Source: Myroides sp. JBRI-B21084 (GTDB taxonomy: Bacteria > Bacteroidota > Bacteroidia > Flavobacteriales > Flavobacteriaceae). From it: 64,000 nucleotides of DNA. The stretch covers positions 1,054,001-1,118,000 of the forward strand of contig NZ_CP120653.1 of assembly GCF_030545015.1 (NCBI RefSeq), in the 5' to 3' direction. The position numbers and the translations under genes were made by a program. Numbering within the stretch: position 1 is the first letter of the stretch; each line of letters starts with the position of its first letter. Of the stretch, positions 56,653 through 64,000 are shown piece by piece. The notes under the pieces were generated by a model that saw nothing but the letters and a program-made list of their open reading frames with translations, did no database searches and was not told the origin of the DNA.

Positions 56653-57792
56653 TTATTTAGAAATTCCTCTAGAAATAACAATTTTTTGAATCTCTGAAGT
56701 TCCTTCGTAAATCTGAGTAATTTTTGCATCGCGCATCATTCTTTCAACATGGTATTCGGCAACATAACCGTTACCACCGTGAATTTGAACAGCTTCAATT
56801 GTAGTATCCATAGCAGTTTGCGAAGCGAATAATTTTGCCATAGCACCTGAAATTGAAATATCTTCACCGTTGTCTTTTTCTGAAGCAGCTTTCATACATA
56901 ACATACGTGCAGCAGTAATGTTCACTGCCATATCAGCTAATTTAAATGCAATAGCTTGGTGGTTAATAATTTCGGTTTTAAAAGCTTTACGCTCTTTTGC
57001 ATATTTTAAAGCTAATTCATAAGCACCTTGTGCAATACCTAATGCTTGTGAAGCAATACCAATTCTACCACCGTTTAAAACATTCATAGCAAAAGCAAAA
57101 CCAAATCCATCTTCGCCAATTCTGTTTTCTTTTGGAACTTTAACATCAGTAAACATTAATGAATGTGTATCGCTTCCACGAATACCCATTTTCTTTTCTT
57201 TAGGACCAATTTCAAAACCTTCCCAACCTTTTTCAACAATAAAAGCATTAATTCCTTTATGACCTTTTTCAGGGTGTGTATGTGCAATTACTAAGTAAGT
57301 TGATGCTGTACCACCATTGGTAATCCAGTTTTTTGTACCGTTTAATAAGTAATAGTCACCCATATCAACAGCCGTAGTTTTTTGCGATGTAGCATCTGAA
57401 CCTGCTTCTGGTTCCGACAAACAAAACGCACCAATAACTTCACCTGATGCCAATGGCACTAAGTATTTTTGTTTTTGCTCTTCAGAACAGTATTTTTCCA
57501 TTCCAGCACAAACTAACGAGTTGTTAACCGACATTACAACTGCTGCCGATGCATCAACTTTAGCAATTTCCTCCATTGCCAAAACATAAGAAACGCTGTC
57601 TAATCCGGCACCGCCATATTTTGGATCAACCATCATTCCTAAAAATCCAAGCTCTCCCATTTTTTTCACTGCTTCGGCAGGAAATATAGAATGCTCATCG
57701 CGTTCAATAACTCCAGGTAATAATTCGGTTTGAGCGAAATCACGAGCAGCTTGTTGAATCATTAATTGCTCTTCTGTTAATTTAAAGTCCAT
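56653..57792 (-). CDS. Acyl-CoA dehydrogenase (short-chain type)
   Basis: A 379-residue FAD enzyme of beta-oxidation. FCLSEPEAGSDA (flavin/substrate contact) lies near 129, KNWITNGG near 153, and the catalytic Glu is in QIYEGTSEIQ near 367. The Glu position marks it as a short-chain/branched-chain-like member. It likely passes electrons to the ETF encoded nearby at 52147-53889. Confidence 0.94.
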   Translation of the reverse strand: MDFKLTEEQLMIQQAARDFAQTELLPGVIERDEHSIFPAEAVKKMGELGFLGMMVDPKYGGAGLDSVSYVLAMEEIAKVDASAAVVMSVNNSLVCAGMEKYCSEEQKQKYLVPLASGEVIGAFCLSEPEAGSDATSQKTTAVDMGDYYLLNGTKNWITNGGTASTYLVIAHTHPEKGHKGINAFIVEKGWEGFEIGPKEKKMGIRGSDTHSLMFTDVKVPKENRIGEDGFGFAFAMNVLNGGRIGIASQALGIAQGAYELALKYAKERKAFKTEIINHQAIAFKLADMAVNITAARMLCMKAASEKDNGEDISISGAMAKLFASQTAMDTTIEAVQIHGGNGYVAEYHVERMMRDAKITQIYEGTSEIQKIVISRGISK

Positions 57793-57883
57793 TTTTATTT
57801 TGTTTTTGTAAACACATTAATTTTCAGCTTCAAATATAATTGAATATTGCTAAATTTTCAAAAAATATGCGTATTTTTAATTT

Positions 57884-58969
57884 ATGAAAGCAGAAAAATT
57901 TACTGTGCTAGGGGTTATGTCTGGTACTTCTTTAGATGGAATTGATTGTGCAATTGTTGAATTTAAACTTAAGCAAAACAATTGGCAATTTAATTTAATA
58001 CATGCACAAACATTAGATTATACTTTAGATTGGAAAAACAAATTAAGCAACGGCATTAATCTTTCGGCAACCGATTTACATTTACTAAATATAGAATATA
58101 CCTTTTTTTTAGGTGAATTATTAAACGATTTTTTAAACGATAATAAATTTAAAGTTGATTTTATATCATCACATGGTCACACCATTTTACATCAGCCTCA
58201 AAACGGTATTACTTTACAAATAGGAAACTTACCAATAATTAGCGATTTAGTTTCGTTGCCGTTTGTTTGTGATTTTCGTGTACAAGATGTTCAGTTAGGT
58301 GGGCAAGGTGCACCTTTGGTTCCAATTGGCGATCGACTGCTTTTTTCAAATTATGATTATTGTTTAAATTTAGGTGGATTTTCTAATATTTCCTATGAAG
58401 AAAACAATCAAAGAATTGCTTTTGATATTTGTCCGGTAAACACCTTATTAAATTATTTTGCTGAACAATTAGGCAAAGAATTTGATGAAAACGGAAATTT
58501 TGCATCCAAGGGAAAAATGCATCAACCTTTATTTAAAGCATTAAATGAATTAGCCATTTATGAACAAAAAGGACCAAAATCATTAGGGGTAGAACAAGTT
58601 AAAAGCATTTTTTTACCATTAATTTTAAATTATAAGATATCGGCATATGATGTTTTAGCAACTTTAACAGAACATATGGCCTATCAAATTTCAAAAGTTA
58701 TAACCAAAACAAAGGCTAATTTATTAGTTACTGGTGGCGGCGCTTTTAATACCTATTTAATAGGTAGAATAAAATTTTACGCTCCAAATATTAATATTCA
58801 ATTAGAAAGTAACGAAATAATAGCGTTTAAAGAAGCCATCATTTTTGCTTTCTTAGGCGTTTTAAAAGTAAAAAACATAAACAATGTATTAAGTAGCGTT
58901 ACAGGCGCAATAAAAGATCATTGTTCAGGTGTAATTTTTAATGAGGATTTATTACAAAGGAATTGCTAA
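57884..58969 (+). CDS. anmK: Anhydro-N-acetylmuramic acid kinase
   Basis: A 361-residue sugar kinase that phosphorylates and opens 1,6-anhydro-MurNAc released by cell-wall turnover. VLGVMSGTSLDGIDCAIVEF is the family opening, DFRVQDVQLGGQGAPLVPIGD the active-site stretch (shortened) and LLVTGGGAFNTYLI the C-terminal ATP region. Together with two L,D-transpeptidases it points to active peptidoglycan remodelling. Confidence 0.95.
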   Translation: MKAEKFTVLGVMSGTSLDGIDCAIVEFKLKQNNWQFNLIHAQTLDYTLDWKNKLSNGINLSATDLHLLNIEYTFFLGELLNDFLNDNKFKVDFISSHGHTILHQPQNGITLQIGNLPIISDLVSLPFVCDFRVQDVQLGGQGAPLVPIGDRLLFSNYDYCLNLGGFSNISYEENNQRIAFDICPVNTLLNYFAEQLGKEFDENGNFASKGKMHQPLFKALNELAIYEQKGPKSLGVEQVKSIFLPLILNYKISAYDVLATLTEHMAYQISKVITKTKANLLVTGGGAFNTYLIGRIKFYAPNINIQLESNEIIAFKEAIIFAFLGVLKVKNINNVLSSVTGAIKDHCSGVIFNEDLLQRNC

Positions 58970-58994
58970 TTTTATTTGTAATGAATTATATTTG
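58963..58994 (+). promoter_or_regulatory. Promoter of the Glu/Leu/Phe/Val dehydrogenase gene
   Basis: TTG at 58963-58965 and TATATTTG at 58987-58994, spaced 21 bases, 26 bases upstream of the ATG. The -33 element overlaps the end of anmK. Confidence 0.65.
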
Positions 58995-59020
58995 TGCAGA
59001 AATAAAAAGTAATCAATAAA

Positions 59021-60247
59021 ATGAAGGATTTATTAAAAAAGTTCGAAGATAAAAAACCTGAAGTTGTTTTCCATTGGTCTGATTCTGAAACAGAAGCAGA
59101 AGGTTGGACAGTAATTAACTCATTACGCGGTGGTGCTGCAGGTGGTGGTACACGTATGCGCAAAGGGTTAGATATGAACGAAGTTTTATCTTTAGCTAAA
59201 ACAATGGAAGTGAAATTTACCGTAGCTGGCCCAGCTATTGGTGGTGCAAAATCAGGTATAAATTTTGATCCTGCCGATCCACGTAAAGAAGGTGTTTTAA
59301 AGCGTTGGTATAAAGCAGTTTTTCCTTTGTTAAAAAATTATTACGGTACAGGTGGCGATTTAAATGTTGATGAAATTCACGAAGTAATCCCTATGACTGA
59401 AGATTGTGGATTATGGCATCCGCAAGAAGGTGTTTTTAACGGACACTTTAAGCCAACCGAAGCTGAAAAAATTAACCGTATTGGTCAATTACGCCAAGGA
59501 GTTTTAATGGAAGTTTTAGATACAAACTACACGCCAGACGCAACTAAAAAAATTAAAGTAGCCGATTTAATTACTGGTTACGGTGTTGCCGAAGCTGTTC
59601 GTCATTTTTACGATATTTATGGTGGAAATGTAGCTGGTAAAAAAGTTATTGTACAAGGTTTTGGTAACGTTGGGGCTGCAGCAGCTTACTATTTTGCTCA
59701 AATGGGTGCAAAAGTAGTTGGTATTATTGATCGCGATGGTGGTATCATGAATGCTGAAGGGTACACTTTTGAAGAAATTAAAACCTTATTTTTAAATAAA
59801 AACGGAAATACATTAGTTGCTGCAAATATGATTCCTTTTGCAGAAATTAATGGTAAAATTTGGAGCATGGGTGCCGAAGTATTTGCACCTTGTGCAGCAT
59901 CACGCTTAATTACTAAAGAACAAGTTGATGCTATGATTACTGCAGGTTTAGAAGTAATTTCTTGTGGTGCAAATGTGCCATTTGCAGATAAAGAAATTTT
60001 CTTTGGACCAATTATGGAATATGTTGATGCTAAAGTTAGTTTAATCCCAGATTTCATTTCAAACTGTGGTATGGCTCGTGTTTTCGCATATTTTATGGAG
60101 AATAGAGTTGAAATGAACGATTCAAAAGTATTTGAAGATACATCAAACACTATTAAAAAGGCGTTACAAAATGCACATTCATTAAACGCTTCTAAAACCG
60201 ATATTTCGGCAGCTGCGTTTGAAACAGCTTTAAAACAATTAGTGTAA
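59021..60247 (+). CDS. Glu/Leu/Phe/Val family amino acid dehydrogenase
   Basis: A 408-residue oxidoreductase. The N-terminal dimerisation domain contains RGGAAGGGTRMRKG and the catalytic-Lys region AGPAIGGAKSGINFDP (near 77-92); the NAD domain has VIVQGFGNVGAAAAYYF (near 207-223). It interconverts an L-amino acid and its 2-oxo acid with ammonia. Which amino acid is used cannot be told by eye. It has its own promoter and terminator. Confidence 0.92.
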   Translation: MKDLLKKFEDKKPEVVFHWSDSETEAEGWTVINSLRGGAAGGGTRMRKGLDMNEVLSLAKTMEVKFTVAGPAIGGAKSGINFDPADPRKEGVLKRWYKAVFPLLKNYYGTGGDLNVDEIHEVIPMTEDCGLWHPQEGVFNGHFKPTEAEKINRIGQLRQGVLMEVLDTNYTPDATKKIKVADLITGYGVAEAVRHFYDIYGGNVAGKKVIVQGFGNVGAAAAYYFAQMGAKVVGIIDRDGGIMNAEGYTFEEIKTLFLNKNGNTLVAANMIPFAEINGKIWSMGAEVFAPCAASRLITKEQVDAMITAGLEVISCGANVPFADKEIFFGPIMEYVDAKVSLIPDFISNCGMARVFAYFMENRVEMNDSKVFEDTSNTIKKALQNAHSLNASKTDISAAAFETALKQLV

Positions 60248-60261
60248 ACTAAATATTCAAT

Positions 60262-60294
60262 AAAAAAAGCAAGTAGTAATACTTGCTTTTTTTA
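60262..60294 (+). terminator. Terminator after the amino acid dehydrogenase gene
   Basis: AAAGCAAGTA pairs with TACTTGCTTT around GTAA, then a T-run. Confidence 0.88.
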
Positions 60295-60363
60295 TGATCA
60301 ATTTTAAATAAAATTAATCTTTATCATGTATATTTACCTAAAATTTAGCTTTTAAAAGTAATT

Positions 60364-61242
60364 ATGATGCATTTTACAACAGAAGAAAAAAAATCAATGG
60401 TTTTAACAACTGCAGTTGCAGGCGTTTTATTGTTGATTTTACTATTTATTCGCTTTGCAAATGCTACAACGTTTCCAAATTTAGCTGGTGGCGGTGGTGG
60501 CGGTGTTGAAATTAATTTTGGAGATAGTGAGTTGGGAATGGGACCTGATTTTTCAAGCGAAATTTTAAATGTAACTGAATCTAGCAAAAATAAAACCACA
60601 CAAGCTGAATCTGTTGAGGAGGAGGAAATTTTAGCTCAAGAAAATACAACTGATGCGCGTGATTTTACCGTTGTTAAAAAAACAACTACGCCAAAAGAAA
60701 AATTAAAAACGGTAACGCAACCTGTTAAGAATATACAAACAAAAAATAAAGTTTCAGATTTTACTAAAAATGCTTTAAGTAGTTTAAACGGTAATAAATC
60801 AGGAGGTGATGGAAACGATAATGTAGCGGGTAATAAAGGTAAGAAAGACGGATCGTTGTCATCAAATAATTATTATGGCGATGGTGGTTCTGGTGGCGGA
60901 ACAGGTGGTGGACATGGAACTGGCAATGGTACAGGTGTTGGTGCAGGTTCTGGATCGGGTACCGGAGGTGGAAATGGGTACTCTTTGTCAGGTAGAAAAG
61001 CTACAACAAGACCAACGCCTCAAAATAATTGTAATGAAGCTGGTACCATAGTAGTTAGAGTTACAGTTGATAGAAACGGAAATGTTATAAGTGCTTTACC
61101 TGGTATTAAAGGATCAACCAATACTTCAAGTTGTTTAAAAGCTATAGCTAAAGATGCAGCATTACGTACCAAATGGGAACCAAAATCTACAGCGCCAGAT
61201 AACCAAATTGGTAGTATTGTTTACAATTTTAAATTAAGGTAA
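60364..61242 (+). CDS. TonB-like energy transducer protein
   Basis: A 292-residue protein with one N-terminal membrane segment (~13-32, LTTAVAGVLLLILLFI), a Lys/Thr-rich linker, a long Gly/Ser/Asn tract (~140-205) and a C-terminal domain of about 80 residues (TIVVRVTVDRNGNVISA, ending GSIVYNFKLR) typical of TonB C-terminal folds in Bacteroidota. It should span the periplasm and contact outer-membrane receptors. No ExbB or ExbD gene lies next to it. The Met pair at the start leaves the exact initiation codon open (60364 or 60367). Confidence 0.8.
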   Translation: MMHFTTEEKKSMVLTTAVAGVLLLILLFIRFANATTFPNLAGGGGGGVEINFGDSELGMGPDFSSEILNVTESSKNKTTQAESVEEEEILAQENTTDARDFTVVKKTTTPKEKLKTVTQPVKNIQTKNKVSDFTKNALSSLNGNKSGGDGNDNVAGNKGKKDGSLSSNNYYGDGGSGGGTGGGHGTGNGTGVGAGSGSGTGGGNGYSLSGRKATTRPTPQNNCNEAGTIVVRVTVDRNGNVISALPGIKGSTNTSSCLKAIAKDAALRTKWEPKSTAPDNQIGSIVYNFKLR

Positions 61243-61260
61243 AAATAAATAAAAAGTATT

Positions 61261-61301
61261 AAAAAAATCCGGTAATGATTGCTCGTTACCGGATTTTTTA
61301 G
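61261..61301. terminator. Bidirectional terminator between the TonB-like and endonuclease genes
   Basis: AAATCCGGTAA pairs with TTACCGGATTT around a 10-base loop, flanked by A- and T-runs. Confidence 0.87.
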
Positions 61302-61307
61302 TTCTTA

Positions 61308-62426
61308 TTATTTAACAATTACTTGCTTTGTGCTTGTTTTAAAACCTGCTTTTAATTTTAATAAATACGTTCCACTTTTTAAATTATTTATCATGAACAC
61401 TTCATCATAAAATGGTGGATTCGATATCTTTTTAATTAATTTTCCTTGTATGTTATAAAGGGTAATAACATCTATTTTTTCTTTGGTAGAAATAAAAATG
61501 GTATTTTTTGGCGCTGGATTTGGATACACATTAAACTCTACCAGTTCTGCTTTGTTTGTATTTAATAATTGTGGGAACCAAACGGCTGTTACATACGTTG
61601 GATTATCAATATATGGATTGCGATTGCCTTGTACGCTATAAATGTAATCGTTTAAATTTGTTTCGCGAATACTAACCGGATCTTGCAAATGCCATTGGTA
61701 TAAAACATCTAAAAAGCCTGTTACAAAAACTTTATCAATAGATCCATCAAACATTGCACGTACTTGTGTTTGGGTTTGAGTTGATCCATTAAAAAAGTCA
61801 TCCATTAAATCTTCGTAACGAGTTGCAAAGTAAAAATATGCACGAGCAATATCGCCTTTAAACTCGTCAATTGGTTCAACCACAGTACCACTAAAACCAT
61901 TAACAGCGCTTGATCCGCGTTTGGTACCGTTTAACGATGTGTAATTAGCAGTTGCTACTTTACCAAAAGGTAAATTTCCGCGTTCATTGTTAACTTTTCC
62001 ATCACTAGGCCAAACATGAAAAGCATCAGTACGCATAGGTGTTTGGTCGTTAAAATATGATTGAGGTACCAAATGCTCTCTATTATAACAATCACCTTCT
62101 TTACCGTAATTACCACACTGATCAGAAATTACAGTATATACATAAGGGTCTGCAGCTGTTGGTTTTTCAGAATAAATGTCTAAAATTGTTTGGTCGTTTT
62201 CATAATACTTATCTCTAAAACCATTTTTAGCATTATTGTTGCTGTACAAATCCCAAAGCCCAGGTGTGTATGTTAAAACATTGTGATTGTTAGTAATTAT
62301 TGTTTTTAATTGTGATTTTAACACATAGCCCGTTCCTGTAGCATTATTGTAATAATTAGCAGGGATTTGAGCCAACATTGCAACCGAACAACAAACGGTT
62401 ACAAATAAAGTTGATATTTTTTTCAT
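61308..62426 (-). CDS. Secreted endonuclease I family nuclease with T9SS sorting domain
   Basis: A 372-residue exported nuclease. Signal peptide KKISTLFVTVCCSVAMLAQ is followed by the endonuclease I domain with DCYNREHLVPQSYF (catalytic His/Asn region, ~116-130), HVWPSDGKVNNERGNLPFG and EFKGDIARAYFYFATRY. The C-terminal ~75 residues (EFNVYPNPAPKNTIF, ending SGTYLLKLKAGFKT) are a T9SS type A sorting domain. It likely degrades extracellular DNA or RNA for nutrients. rsmB lies just upstream on the same strand. Confidence 0.92.
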   Translation of the reverse strand: MKKISTLFVTVCCSVAMLAQIPANYYNNATGTGYVLKSQLKTIITNNHNVLTYTPGLWDLYSNNNAKNGFRDKYYENDQTILDIYSEKPTAADPYVYTVISDQCGNYGKEGDCYNREHLVPQSYFNDQTPMRTDAFHVWPSDGKVNNERGNLPFGKVATANYTSLNGTKRGSSAVNGFSGTVVEPIDEFKGDIARAYFYFATRYEDLMDDFFNGSTQTQTQVRAMFDGSIDKVFVTGFLDVLYQWHLQDPVSIRETNLNDYIYSVQGNRNPYIDNPTYVTAVWFPQLLNTNKAELVEFNVYPNPAPKNTIFISTKEKIDVITLYNIQGKLIKKISNPPFYDEVFMINNLKSGTYLLKLKAGFKTSTKQVIVK

Positions 62427-62433
62427 TTTAAAA

Positions 62434-63648
62434 TTAATTAATACGTTCCATTAAACACATGTAAAAACCATCGAAGCCCGATTGCGATGCTAAAACCTTT
62501 TCGTCTTTAATAAATTTAAAGTTTTTACCAAAATCGGTTTTTAAAAAAAGTTCAATTTGTTTTTCGTTTTCAGAAGGTAAGATAGAACAAGTTGCGTAAA
62601 CCAATTTTCCACCTAGTTTTACCATTTTAGAATAATTTGCTAAAACTTCTTGTTGGGTTTTCTTTATGTTTTCAATAAACTCTGGTTGTAATTTCCACTT
62701 GCTATCAGGGTTACGTTTTAATACGCCTAAGCCCGAACATGGAGCATCAAGTAAAACACGATCGGCTTTATCGTAAAGTTTTTTAATAACTTTTGTTGAG
62801 TCTATTATGCGGTATTCCACATTAAAAACACCGTTGCGTTTTGCCCTAATTTTCAACTGCTTTTGTTTACTTTCATATAAATCTAAAGCAATAATTTGTC
62901 CTTTATTCTGCATTTTTGCAGCAATATGCAATGTTTTACCACCGGCTCCAGCACATGTGTCAATAACACGCATACCCGGCTGTACATCTAACAAAGGCAC
63001 TACTTTTTGCGATGAAGCGTCTTGAACTTCAAAATAACCTTCTTTAAATAAATCGGTCATAAAAACGTTTGCACGTTCTTTTAAAATTAAAGCGTCGGGA
63101 TATTTGTCATCTAAAATTGTCTCAATATCCAAATCCATCAGTTGTGCACGCAATTTTTGTTTAGTAGTTTTTAACGTATTTACCCTTAAAACTACTTGTG
63201 CCTGTTGGTTTTGGGCTTCTAATTCTTTAGTCCAAACTTCTTCACCTAGTTCTTGAACACCTAATTCATCCATCCAATCAGGAATAGATTCACGGTATTT
63301 CCTAATTTTAGAAAGTTCGTCAAATTTACCTTTAATACGTCTAATAGGTGTATTTTCAAAATACTTCCAATCGGGTAGGGTAATTCCTCTTAAAACCGCC
63401 CAAACAGCAAAAATGCGCCAAACGGCATCACGCGTAAAAGGTTCCTTTACTTCGGCAATTTCGGTATATAATCTTTTCCAACGAACAATTTCATAAATTG
63501 TTTCGGCAACAAACTTACGGTCTTTTGCACCCCAACGTGGGTCTCTTTTTAGGGCTTTTGCTACTTCTTTATCGGCATATTCGCCATCGTTAAAAATATT
63601 TAACAACGAATCGATAACCGCAAAAACCAAATTTCTATGTAATCGCAT
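62434..63648 (-). CDS. rsmB: RsmB/NOP family rRNA cytosine-C5 methyltransferase
   Basis: A 404-residue RNA m5C methyltransferase. The SAM site reads VIDTCAGAGGKTLHIAAKM (near 222-240), and the two catalytic Cys lie in DAPCSGLGVLKRNPDSK and YATCSILPSENE. The N-terminal NusB-like extension (~1-140) supports the RsmB type, which methylates 16S C967, over YebU-like relatives. The nuclease gene follows seven bases after its stop. Confidence 0.88.
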   Translation of the reverse strand: MRLHRNLVFAVIDSLLNIFNDGEYADKEVAKALKRDPRWGAKDRKFVAETIYEIVRWKRLYTEIAEVKEPFTRDAVWRIFAVWAVLRGITLPDWKYFENTPIRRIKGKFDELSKIRKYRESIPDWMDELGVQELGEEVWTKELEAQNQQAQVVLRVNTLKTTKQKLRAQLMDLDIETILDDKYPDALILKERANVFMTDLFKEGYFEVQDASSQKVVPLLDVQPGMRVIDTCAGAGGKTLHIAAKMQNKGQIIALDLYESKQKQLKIRAKRNGVFNVEYRIIDSTKVIKKLYDKADRVLLDAPCSGLGVLKRNPDSKWKLQPEFIENIKKTQQEVLANYSKMVKLGGKLVYATCSILPSENEKQIELFLKTDFGKNFKFIKDEKVLASQSGFDGFYMCLMERIN

Positions 63649-63722
63649 TTTAAATTAAATAAGCTTACAAAGTTACAATTTATATGTTGGCTGTGAAATA
63701 CTTTTTTTAGATAAGCTTTTTA

Positions 63723-63730
63723 TAAATTTG
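63723..63730 (+). promoter_or_regulatory. Probable -7 box of the HAD hydrolase gene
   Basis: TAAATTTG, 14 bases upstream of the ATG at 63745, in the divergent gap with rsmB. Confidence 0.5.
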
Positions 63731-63744
63731 CAAAAATTTTTTTT

Positions 63745-64000
63745 ATGGTTAAAACCGTTATTTTTGATATGGATGGAGTTATTGTTGATACAGAACCTGT
63801 TCACAAATATGCATATTTTAAACATTTTGAGGAGTTAGGAATTAATGTTTCTGAAGAATTGTATGCTACTTTTACTGGAAATTCTACTCGAAATGTTTTT
63901 CAAAAATTGAAAGATCAATTTGGATTGAACGCCGATGTTGAAGATTTAATTTTAAGAAAACGATCGCTTTTTAACGATGCATTTGATACAAAACCCGATT
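63745..64000 (+). CDS. HAD family hydrolase, beta-phosphoglucomutase-like (partial, N-terminus only)
   Basis: The first 85 residues of a HAD hydrolase, cut by the window edge. Motif I is FDMDGVIVDTEP (near 7-18) with the nucleophile and acid Asp, followed by a helical cap (~20-85). The D-x-D-G-V-(I/L)-x-D-(S/T)-E pattern fits the phosphatase/beta-phosphoglucomutase subfamily. The other HAD motifs are beyond the window, so substrate cannot be judged. Confidence 0.85.
   Translation, partial: MVKTVIFDMDGVIVDTEPVHKYAYFKHFEELGINVSEELYATFTGNSTRNVFQKLKDQFGLNADVEDLILRKRSLFNDAFDTKPD

Noticed and set aside
60900..60990. Gly/Ser-rich tract in the TonB-like gene as a repeat element
   Set aside because: It is protein low complexity in the periplasmic linker; the DNA units are not regular enough for a tandem repeat call.

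Overview
The window reads as chromosomal DNA of a low-GC member of the Bacteroidota, most likely family Flavobacteriaceae. The evidence is a flavobacterial-type 16S rRNA, a GldA gliding-motility ABC ATPase at the left edge, two secreted proteins with type IX secretion C-terminal domains, a Bacteroidota-only DUF4295 gene in the L28-L33 operon, promoters of the TAnnTTTG type, and genes that almost never have a Shine-Dalgarno box although the 16S 3' end keeps CCTCC. The genus cannot be fixed by eye.

Layout. 1-6104: housekeeping genes (gldA, DAHP synthase/chorismate mutase, rsgA, dtd, two small membrane proteins, a MazG-like pyrophosphohydrolase, aroA, queA), with shikimate-pathway and tRNA/ribosome-maturation functions interleaved. 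6105-8717: the one accessory-looking stretch. It holds a structured intergenic element, a broken RHS-repeat toxin tip with an HExxH metallopeptidase-like end, a coupled secreted candidate immunity protein, and about 500 bp of gene-free sequence. 8718-14124: tRNA-Val followed by a complete rRNA operon (16S, tRNA-Ile, tRNA-Ala, 23S, 5S) with its terminator. Next come what may be the tail of a second 5S with its own terminator, and a second copy of the structured element in the opposite orientation.

14391-25516: a methyltransferase, map, gpmI, two convergent L,D-transpeptidases, a GNAT acetyltransferase, a Crp/Fnr-pirin-YceI cluster, a peptide-binding lipoprotein and mtaB. 25578-33242, all on the minus strand: a three-gene surface-polysaccharide operon (NDP-sugar epimerase/dehydratase, Wza-like exporter, Wzc-like tyrosine autokinase), preceded by an envelope operon kdsD-tatC-lptB. 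33334-46456: recQ, an FAD oxidoreductase, an exonuclease, an FAH-family protein, cinA, rpmB-rpmG-DUF4295, ftsY, a T9SS cargo protein, idi, queD and manA. 46536-46823: three identical tRNA-Thr genes.

46936-64000: ppa, a DUF5686 outer-membrane protein, pdhB, etfBA, a hybrid histidine kinase, acyl-CoA dehydrogenase, anmK, a Glu/Leu/Phe/Val-type dehydrogenase, a TonB-like protein, a secreted endonuclease I, rsmB and the start of a HAD hydrolase.

Most of the window is ordinary core genome. The least ordinary signals are: (i) two copies of an intergenic element whose terminal stem changes on both sides while keeping its pairing; (ii) the RHS tip, broken by two short GC-rich insertions whose net lengths together preserve the reading frame; and (iii) the metallopeptidase-like tip with its coupled, signal-peptide-bearing partner. 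No CRISPR array, prophage or intact insertion sequence was seen.
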